A DNA stretch of 6,347 bases from CAYMLL01 sp964390645 (lineage in GTDB: Bacteria; Planctomycetota; UBA8108): the NCBI GenBank assembly GCA_964390645.1, contig CAYMLL010000380.1, forward strand, positions 1-6,347. Direction: 5' to 3'. Below, piece after piece: positions 1 through 4,645 of this stretch. Below the pieces are notes generated by a model. It saw only the letters and a list, made by a program, of their open reading frames with translations, was not told the origin of the DNA and made no database searches. Positions within the stretch are counted from its first letter, which is position 1, and every line of letters starts with the position of its first letter. The translations under genes were made by a program, and so were the position numbers.

Positions 1-45
1 TGGGCCCGCATAACATTGTAAGACCACAGACCCCCTCACAACATG

Positions 46-74
46 TTGACTTTCTAAGTGCACAACTCCATAAC
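46..74 (+). promoter_or_regulatory. Possible sigma70-like promoter
   Basis: TTGACT at 46-51 matches five of six bases of the -35 consensus. CATAAC at 69-74, after a 17-base spacer, matches four of six bases of the -10 consensus. An isolated TATACT at 87-92 is a better -10 hexamer but has no matching -35. The AT-rich setting suits a promoter for the plus-strand genes, but planctomycete promoters are poorly defined and such hexamers occur by chance. Confidence 0.2.
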
Positions 75-133
75 ATAACCACCCGGTATACTCAACATTT
101 TCCAGGGCACAAGGTCTCGCATCGATGCCTCCC

Positions 134-174
134 TCCTGTCTGTCAACCGTTCCTGTCTGTCAACCGTTCCTGTC
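134..174. repeat. 17-bp direct tandem repeat, about 2.4 copies
   Basis: The unit TCCTGTCTGTCAACCGT is present exactly at 134-150 and 151-167, followed by the first seven bases of a third copy at 168-174. The period is not a multiple of three and the repeat lies outside any credible gene, so it is not a protein repeat. It sits about 200 bases upstream of the transposase-like remnant. It could be part of a mobile-element end, a duplicated operator or slippage product; the sequence does not decide. Confidence 0.85.
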
Positions 175-276
175 GGAGTATCTCGAACTCGCCCGACTCT
201 CGACTGTCGATCGTAACGGCTGCGCCGACGAGTTTCGCACTCCCCGTACCCCCGCGAGCTCATCGAGGATGCCCGT

Positions 277-843
277 GTGCTCAAAGTACTCGAACACGTC
301 GAAGCCGGCAATCCAGCACGTGGCTCTCTGCTTGAATCCGCACGTCGAATCACGACATCATCGCTGGTCGTCATGAGGATGGTAGAGCAAGATGGACTCC
401 AAGAAGCTACCGACGTATGTGACGGATGCCTCGACAAGCAGCGGCTCCTCAGGAACGAAGACCTCGTCGAAGAGAGACGGGGGTTCCGGGCGCGGATCAA
501 AGGACGACCGAAGCTCGGCGACGGTGAGCGAGGGACACCGGCGGAGATCGCGAAGAATCCGGGCCACCGGCTCCTGGAAGAAGTGGCGGCGATTGTCGGG
601 CCGGATACCCTACTCCCCTGGCATCGGAAACTGGTTGCGAGAAAGTTCGACGGTTCGAGGAAGCGCAGGCACGGACACAAGATGTGTTTCACCGGCAACC
701 TGGTGATCGACCGTGCAGGTGAGTACATCTTTCACGTCGACTCCGCGGACCGTGCGAGGCCGTGGGTCGATGGCGAGGTCCTCGTGGGCCCGCACGGCGG
801 AGCGCTCGGGCTCGTCCCGACAGACATGAAGGAGCCAGGATGA
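277..843 (+). CDS. Chimeric open frame: transposase N-terminus joined to PA14 fragment
   Basis: This is one uninterrupted frame of up to 188 codons (GTG at 277; ATG at 373 and 379 are more likely starts). Residues from about 35 to 132 resemble the N-terminal part of an integrase-type transposase, and residues 136 to about 178 resemble the middle of a PA14 domain. The two families are not normally fused, and neither domain is complete, so I read it as a rearrangement scar that happens to stay open rather than a designed fusion. The TGA stop (841-843) overlaps the ATG of the ThuA-like gene (840-842), so if it is translated it could couple to that gene. No signal peptide or membrane segment is visible. 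I infer that any product would be non-functional. Confidence 0.45.
   Translation: MLKVLEHVEAGNPARGSLLESARRITTSSLVVMRMVEQDGLQEATDVCDGCLDKQRLLRNEDLVEERRGFRARIKGRPKLGDGERGTPAEIAKNPGHRLLEEVAAIVGPDTLLPWHRKLVARKFDGSRKRRHGHKMCFTGNLVIDRAGEYIFHVDSADRARPWVDGEVLVGPHGGALGLVPTDMKEPG
373..672 (+). pseudogene. Truncated integrase-type (DDE) transposase, N-terminal part only
   Basis: The translation carries the arrangement I know from a large family of planctomycete and acidobacterial integrase/transposases. There is a leading LLRNEDLVEE segment (family form close to LLARNEYLAAEN), then RARIKGRPKLGDGER (family RAQLKGRLRLSDGER), then VGPDTLLPWHRKLVARKFDG followed by a basic tail (family PDTILAWYRKLVARKFDGS, then a GPGRPR-like linker). 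This is the helix-turn-helix DNA-binding half. The rve catalytic core with its DDE residues, which should follow for some 200 residues, is absent: after the basic tail at about 670 the frame changes character into a PA14-like sequence. Substitutions at usually conserved positions (for example Pro in DTLLPWH) fit decay. I cannot assign an IS family or find terminal inverted repeats. Confidence 0.65.
682..804 (+). pseudogene. PA14-like domain fragment
   Basis: The frame reads FTGNLVIDRAGEYIFHVDSA and, four residues later, WVDGEVLVGPHG. This matches the central PA14 signature: F-x-G-x-L-x-I, then G-x-Y-x-F, then S-x-D-x-x-R, then (I/V)DG-x-x-V, then a Gly/His turn. PA14 domains are roughly 130-150 residues and bind sugars or sit beside carbohydrate-active modules in secreted proteins. 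Only about 40 residues are present; the N-terminal strand region is replaced by transposase-like sequence, and the frame ends about 13 residues after the turn. An ATG at 682 could start it but has no obvious ribosome binding site. It is probably the remnant of a larger secreted protein that once preceded the ThuA-like gene. Confidence 0.6.
829..834 (+). promoter_or_regulatory. Shine-Dalgarno of the ThuA-like gene
   Basis: AAGGAG lies five bases before the ATG at 840. This strong match fixes the start of the ThuA-like gene at 840 rather than at the in-frame ATG at 762, which would add 26 residues before the signal peptide. Confidence 0.7.
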
Positions 844-1844
844 AAGCACCTGTCTTGCCCGCTCTCTTCTGGTTGTGGACGTCCAGCTGTGTCGGCGCTG
901 ATCCGATCCGGGTCTTGATCGTCGACGGCGTCAGCAATCACGACTGGCAGAGGACCACGGCTGCCACCCGAGCCGCCCTCGAACGCACCGGCCGATTCAA
1001 GATCGACGTCAGCACGTCGCCGCGAAAACGAGCCGGCAAGAAAGCGTGGGCATCCTGGCAGCCGGATTTCTCCGCGTATCAGGTCGTCATCAGCAACTTC
1101 GATGACGATTGCGAGAAGAAGGGCGGCTGCGACCCTCTCTGGTCGACGCGGACGAGAGCCGACTTCGAGCGCTTCGTCGCCGACGGCGGTGGCTTTGTCG
1201 CGATCCATGCGGCCGGCGACGCTTTCCCCCGGTGGACAGCGTACAACGAGATGATCGGCGTCGGCGGCCGGGGAGGTCGCCCGGCCGGGAAGTCCGGCCA
1301 TGTCCTGCGCCAGGTGCAAGGCAAGTGGGTGGCGACGTCCCCCGACAGGGGGCTCAGCGCAGAACACGGGGAGATGCGTGACTTCCTGGTCGTCCACGAT
1401 CGTCCGACGCACCCGATTCTCGAGGGGCTGCCTTCCGAGTGGATGCACGCCACCGACGAGCTCTCCGGCGCACTGCGTGGTCCGGCAAGAAACGTCGAGG
1501 TCCTGGCTCATTCGTACTCCCGGGTGACCGGAGCGAACGAGCCGGTTCTCATGCTCATCAGCCATGGCAAGGGGAAGGTGCTTCACGTCCCGATGGGACA
1601 CTACAACGATGAGTTCACGCCCTTCGGCGAGTCCCTTCACTGTGTCGGCTTTCAGACGATCCTCGCCAGAGGCACCGAATACGTCGCCACCGGCAAGGTC
1701 ACGGTCGGCGTTCCAGCCGCGTTTCCCGGCAAGGACGAGGCCGTCGTCATCGCGCCGGAGCGCGTGAGCTGGCCAAGGCGACCGGCCCCAGGGGCTCGTG
1801 ACGACCAGGGAACCGTCGAGCGCCTCGAGATCGAGCCGCTCGAC
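840..1844 (+). CDS. Secreted ThuA-like domain protein, C-terminus lost in gap
   Basis: 335 residues are visible. Residues 1-20 form a Sec-type signal peptide (basic start, hydrophobic stretch PALFWLW, likely cleavage after CVGA), so the product acts outside the cytoplasm. Residues about 23-285 are a ThuA-like, class I glutamine amidotransferase-like fold: VLIVDGVSNHDW near 25-36, YQVVISNFDDD near 80-90, DFERFVADGGGFVAIHAAGD near 108-127, HPILEGLP near 191-198, DEL near 206-208, and GKGKVLHVPMGHYND near 243-257. ThuA was named from trehalose utilisation in rhizobia; in planctomycetes exported relatives are common and mostly uncharacterised, so a sugar-related role is inference. The start is set by AAGGAG five bases upstream. 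It overlaps the preceding frame by ATGA. After about residue 300 the sequence no longer resembles the family and runs on into the N gap, so the true end is unseen. The next gene is in another frame. Confidence 0.88.
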
Positions 1845-1854
1845 NNNNNNNNNN
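1845..1854. other. Assembly gap (10 N)
   Basis: Ten undetermined bases. Such short fixed runs are usually scaffold placeholders, so the real distance may be larger. The gap removes the end of the ThuA-like gene and the start of the next gene. The sequence just after it is extremely GC-rich, with GGGCGCCGCC twice (1861-1870 and 1878-1887), the kind of sequence that breaks assemblies. Confidence 0.95.
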
Positions 1855-1855
1855 G

Positions 1856-2671
1856 GCAGCGGGCGCCGCCTGCTCTCGGGCGCCGCCCGCCCACGACCAT
1901 GACGACGTTCCGCGATCCCTGAGGCAGGCCTTCGCAAAGCGTGTCATGGTCTTCGGGATCCCGGTCTTCGCCAGCCGCTCGACGCCCGACGCCAAGGTCC
2001 TGCACGCCGCGAGCGTTCTCGCCGAGTACCTCGATAACGACGAGGACGGACGCCCGGACAATCGACGAGTCGTCCAGGCCATGAGAGAGCACCGTGCGGG
2101 AATCATGATGTACGCGACCCAGCGCGAGGCCGAGCGCCGGGAGATCGAGGACGACGACGAGGACGACCGGGACTCGCGAGACCGGCACCTGCAGGGTCTG
2201 TTCGGCGAGGAGACCCACCCGGGTGGTGCCGCGCGCGGACGATTCGACGCCACGCTCGAGGAGGTTCTCCACTCGATCACGCAGTTCGGCTACGCGGAGG
2301 CGTACCCCGAGGTCTTCGGGGAGCGGCCCGGGTCGACGATCGCGAGGGCGATGGACAGGGCGCGCGGGGGACACTTCCGGCGCGTGCCACGGCAGTATCC
2401 GGCGGACGCCTGGTACACCTACGACGACAGGACCTGCGACTACGGCTGCCAGATCACGGAGTACATCTACTGGGGGCTCACGTCGCTCCTGGACGGACAG
2501 GACTTCCCCGACCGGGGCGAGGACATCGCGCACGAGTGGCGACTGAACACGCCTGCGAAGCTGAAGAAGGGCGATCCCGACCTCTACCGACTGCTGACGG
2601 ATCCGGAGTATCGATTCCCCACCGCGCTCCCTGACGGAAGATACGGGCGCGGAACGAAAGCGAGTCGCTGA
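1856..2671 (+). CDS. Uncharacterised probable secreted/lipoprotein with DxDxDG loop and EExxH motif, N-terminus lost in gap
   Basis: The frame is open from the gap edge to TGA at 2669-2671 (271 residues visible). The ATG at 1946 is internal, because similarity-like sequence continues before it. The first visible residues, AAGAACS, look like the end of a lipoprotein signal with Cys at visible residue 6; a Sec signal is the alternative. Visible features: FGIPVFAS followed by KVLHAASVLAEYLDNDEDGR, whose DNDEDGRPD (about residues 60-68) fits an EF-hand or dockerin-like calcium loop; a very acidic patch near 95-110; EEVLH (about 135-139), possibly metal-binding; a Cys pair TCDYGC (about 193-198); and a C-terminal stretch ending with LLTDPEYRFPTALPDGRYG. 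I recognise the overall pattern as a conserved hypothetical family seen in marine and environmental bacteria, without known function. It follows the ThuA-like gene on the same strand, possibly in one operon. Confidence 0.72.
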   Translation, partial: AAGAACSRAPPAHDHDDVPRSLRQAFAKRVMVFGIPVFASRSTPDAKVLHAASVLAEYLDNDEDGRPDNRRVVQAMREHRAGIMMYATQREAERREIEDDDEDDRDSRDRHLQGLFGEETHPGGAARGRFDATLEEVLHSITQFGYAEAYPEVFGERPGSTIARAMDRARGGHFRRVPRQYPADAWYTYDDRTCDYGCQITEYIYWGLTSLLDGQDFPDRGEDIAHEWRLNTPAKLKKGDPDLYRLLTDPEYRFPTALPDGRYGRGTKASR

Positions 2672-2685
2672 GACGACCACCCGGT

Positions 2686-2709
2686 CGGCGGACGATGGGT
2701 GCTCCGCCG
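2686..2709 (+). terminator. Possible terminator hairpin after the uncharacterised gene
   Basis: CGGCGGA (2686-2692) and TCCGCCG (2703-2709) are perfect inverted repeats around a 10-base loop, starting 15 bases after the stop at 2671. The position suits transcription termination, but there is no T-run, so it is at best a weak or non-canonical intrinsic terminator. A separate 10-bp palindrome, GTCCATGGAC, follows at 2712-2721. Confidence 0.3.
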
Positions 2710-2825
2710 CGGTCCATGGACAGGCGCGACCCCGAAACGTCAGCCGGGCTCCGATCCTGCACCTCGCGACGCAGGATGATACCTCGCCCTTGTCGTGACC
2801 AGCCCCGGGCGTCAGGACCGGGGCA

Positions 2826-3058
2826 CCCGTCGACGCCCCCCGTCCGTGCCGAGACCCCGACCCACTCGTGGCCGCGCAAGTACTCGTCGTCCCTGACGGA
2901 GCCGAGCTCGTAACCTGCGGTGACATTCTGCCGGTGAACGTGACGGTACCGTTGAAATCAGCGGCTCTGGCCGGTCGAACCACGAGCATCCTCGATCGAA
3001 ACGACGCCTTCTCGTCGCGCCATCGCGCCGTCGCGTCGCCAGCGAGCAGCTGACACCC
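2826..3058 (-). pseudogene. Frameshifted relic of an alpha/beta-hydrolase-domain protein
   Basis: Read on the minus strand, two frames carry consecutive pieces of one known pattern. From 3058 down to about 2940 the frame gives LLAGDATARW and then RMLVVRPARAADFNGTV. This matches the family's sGTAtxY..., then RxLVRRPxDPxxFNGTVVVEW. One frame over, from about 2927 down to 2826, come NVTAGYELG, DDEYLRG and HEWVGVSARTGGVDG. These match the family's WxNVTAGYE, then EYLLRxGHAWVGVSAQxVGVDG. Restoring one base near 2937 joins the two pieces in register. This family (alpha/beta hydrolase domain, Pfam Abhydrolase_10 type) is usually some 400-550 residues with the catalytic Ser further on; here only about 75 residues survive and both ends are gone. 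I therefore call it a true relic, not merely a sequencing error. No start codon or ribosome binding site is assignable. Confidence 0.6.
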
Positions 3059-3081
3059 GACTCGCCGCGAGATCCTCGACC

Positions 3082-3113
3082 CCGAGCTCCCGCTCGGAGC
3101 ACCGGGATCCCGG
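3082..3113 (-). terminator. Inverted repeats downstream of the DUF1501 gene
   Basis: CCGAGC (3082-3087) and GCTCGG (3092-3097) form a perfect six-base stem with a four-base loop. Five bases on is a 12-bp perfect palindrome, CCGGGATCCCGG (3102-3113). Together they lie about 75-105 bases past the DUF1501 stop in transcription direction and could end the minus-strand operon. No T-run follows, so function as an intrinsic terminator is uncertain. Confidence 0.22.
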
Positions 3114-3188
3114 CCGATCCGATCTCGAAGACGGACGACCACGACGCGAAGCCGCCCGACTTCGGCTCGCGCAACGGCGCCTCCCGCG

Positions 3189-4628
3189 TCACGAGATGAT
3201 GCCCTGGATCACGTGGCCGTGCACGTTCGTCAGCCGCCGGTCGATGCCGTTGTGGTAGAACGTGAGCCGCTCGTGGTCGATGCCGAGCAGGTGCAGGATC
3301 GTGGCGTGGAAGTCATGCCACGCCCCGGGGTTCTCCGCCACCTTCCAGCCGATGTCGCCCGACTCGCCGTACGCGACTCCCGGCTTCAAGCCCCCGCCCG
3401 CCATCCATACGGAAAAGGCGTAGCGGTTGTGGTCGCGTCCCGTGCCCACCTTGTCGGACGCTGACTGCGCGAACGGAGTGCGGCCGAACTCGGTGGTGAA
3501 CAGCACGAGCGTGTCCTCGAGCATACCGCGTCGCTTCAGGTCCTTGACGAGCCCGGCGACGGGCTTGTCGATGCGCCGGGCCTCGACCGAGTGGTTCTGC
3601 TTGACGTTCTCGTGCGCATCCCAGCTGGTGCGCGGACTCCCGCCGATGGGACCGCCCGAGTAGATCTGGACGTATCGGACCCCCTTCTCGAGAAGGCGCC
3701 GTGCCAGGAGGCAGCTGCGTCCCGTGTCGCGGGTCACGCCGTCATCCATGCCGTACAGCTGGCGTGTGGACTCCGGCTCGCCGGAAAGGTCGCTGACCTC
3801 CGGCAGCGACAGCTGCATGCGCGCTGCGAGCTCGTAGCTCCTCAGCCGCGACCTGAAGATCAGATCCTCGGGGCGCAAGGCCGCGTGGCGTCGGTCGAGC
3901 CGACCGAGAAACGACCGCGTCGCCGCGTCCACGTCCCTGGATACCGACTCGGGAGGAAAGAGGTCACTGACCGGGTTTTTGCCCGACCTGAACCGCACGC
4001 CCTGACTGAGCGACGGCAGGAATCCGCTGGTCCAGTTCGACGAGCCACCGTTCGGGTCACCGCGGCTGTCGGGGAGAACGACGAACGTGGGGAGGGAGTC
4101 GCTCAGGCTTCCGAGACCGTGCGCGACCCAGCTCCCCATGTGCGGGAAGCCGTTGAACTCGAAGCCACTGTTCTCGATGAACAGCGCCGGTGTGTGATTC
4201 GCCGAGTTCGACACCATCGACCGTATGACGGTGATGTCGTCGGCGATGCCGGCTATGTGCGGCCACATCTCCGAGACCATGATGCCGCTCTTGCCGCGCC
4301 GCTCGAACTTCCAGTCCGCCTTGCGCAGCAGACCGACCTGGCCGAAGAAGATGTCGGGATTCTCCTTCGAGCCGAGCGGCTTGCCGTGATTCCGCTCGAG
4401 TCCGGGCTTGTAGTCGAACGAATCGATGTGGCTCATGCCTCCCACGAGAGAGATGTGGACGGCCCGGCGAGCCCGGGGTGTGAAATGCGGCAGCGGTGAT
4501 CCGGTCCGGATCGAGGGAGATGCCCCCAGGACGCCGTCGCGATGCAACAGACCGACCAACGCCGTCGCGCCGAGGCCGCGTACACCCCAGTGAAAGAGAC
4601 CTCTGCGATCGATCAGCTCCGATGACAT
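3189..4628 (-). CDS. DUF1501 family exported protein
   Basis: Complete 479-residue protein, normal length for the family. The N-terminus has a Tat-like signal: DRRGLFHWG (about 7-15) followed by the hydrophobic stretch GLGATALVGLL. This suggests export in folded form, although the twin-arginine motif is not canonical. DUF1501 proteins belong to the alkaline phosphatase/sulfatase-like superfamily. The hallmarks are all present: LVGGMSHIDSFDYKP (61-75), SGIMVSEMWPHIA (114-126), MGSWVAHGLGS (164-174), SYELAARMQ (264-272), GVRYVQIYSGG (316-326), TEFGRTPFAQ (379-388), GRDHNRYAFSVWMAGGG (397-413), and DFHATILHLLGIDHERLTF (439-457) near the end. The enzyme activity is not established for the family. 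It starts 15 bases after the stop of the PSD1 gene, so the two are almost certainly cotranscribed. This pairing is typical of planctomycetes and points to a joint, unproven role in polymer breakdown outside the cytoplasm. Confidence 0.95.
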   Translation of the reverse strand: MSSELIDRRGLFHWGVRGLGATALVGLLHRDGVLGASPSIRTGSPLPHFTPRARRAVHISLVGGMSHIDSFDYKPGLERNHGKPLGSKENPDIFFGQVGLLRKADWKFERRGKSGIMVSEMWPHIAGIADDITVIRSMVSNSANHTPALFIENSGFEFNGFPHMGSWVAHGLGSLSDSLPTFVVLPDSRGDPNGGSSNWTSGFLPSLSQGVRFRSGKNPVSDLFPPESVSRDVDAATRSFLGRLDRRHAALRPEDLIFRSRLRSYELAARMQLSLPEVSDLSGEPESTRQLYGMDDGVTRDTGRSCLLARRLLEKGVRYVQIYSGGPIGGSPRTSWDAHENVKQNHSVEARRIDKPVAGLVKDLKRRGMLEDTLVLFTTEFGRTPFAQSASDKVGTGRDHNRYAFSVWMAGGGLKPGVAYGESGDIGWKVAENPGAWHDFHATILHLLGIDHERLTFYHNGIDRRLTNVHGHVIQGIIS

Positions 4629-4640
4629 CTTCTCTGTCCG

Positions 4641-4645
4641 CTCCT
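4641..4645 (-). promoter_or_regulatory. Ribosome binding site of DUF1501 gene overlapping the PSD1 stop codon
   Basis: On the minus strand the upstream gene ends TAG directly inside TAGGAG, so the AGGAG Shine-Dalgarno shares bases with that stop codon. The spacer to the ATG at 4628 is 12 bases, somewhat long; GAGAAG touching the ATG is a weaker alternative. The layout suggests translational coupling between the two genes. Confidence 0.5.

Larger units (their letters stand above)
1..276. other. Gene-poor leader region, relatively AT-rich at its start
   Basis: I see no convincing gene here. The first 120 bases are clearly richer in A and T than the rest of the window, as expected of an intergenic or mobile-element-flanking stretch. 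They contain a perfect 10-bp palindrome, CAACATGTTG, at 39-48 and the heptamer CATAACA twice (about 9-15 and 69-75). The short open frames over this stretch have low-complexity arginine- and serine-rich translations typical of shadow frames. The 17-bp tandem repeat in the middle is listed separately. Confidence 0.5.
2672..3188. other. Convergent intergenic region, 517 bases
   Basis: This stretch lies between the 3' ends of the plus-strand uncharacterised gene and the minus-strand DUF1501 gene. Apart from the hydrolase relic and the inverted repeats listed separately, I see nothing coding. The remaining open frames have arginine-, serine- and proline-rich translations without recognisable motifs. 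Confidence 0.6.

Noticed and set aside
39..48. Palindrome CAACATGTTG as an operator
   Set aside because: A single 10-bp palindrome with no second copy and no regulator gene nearby is not enough to call a binding site.
358..567. A minus-strand frame of 69 codons with a natural-looking composition (SLFDEVFVPEEPLLVEAS)
   Set aside because: The plus strand over the same bases gives a recognisable transposase helix-turn-helix region in aligned codon register, which explains the good antisense look.
732..1937. A 401-codon minus-strand open frame
   Set aside because: It is antisense to the ThuA-like gene across its full length, has no recognisable motif and crosses the gap.
2760..2825. Possible continuation of the hydrolase relic in a third frame (RARYHP-like)
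   Set aside because: The resemblance to the family's DPARYGxLxHPGD block is too short and weak, and would need another frameshift.
2868..3053. A small plus-strand frame of 61 codons between the convergent genes
   Set aside because: It is antisense to the hydrolase relic, and its ending is low-complexity. No motif or convincing ribosome binding site is visible.
1652..3142. A 496-codon minus-strand open frame running through the N gap
   Set aside because: It lies antisense to the ThuA-like and uncharacterised genes, whose frames show clear motifs. Its translation is Arg/Ser/Val-rich, as expected of a GC-rich shadow. Only a short part near 2940-3058 coincides with the hydrolase relic.
3591..4499. 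A 302-codon plus-strand open frame
   Set aside because: It is antisense to the DUF1501 gene, which has complete family motifs; there is no ribosome binding site or recognisable domain.
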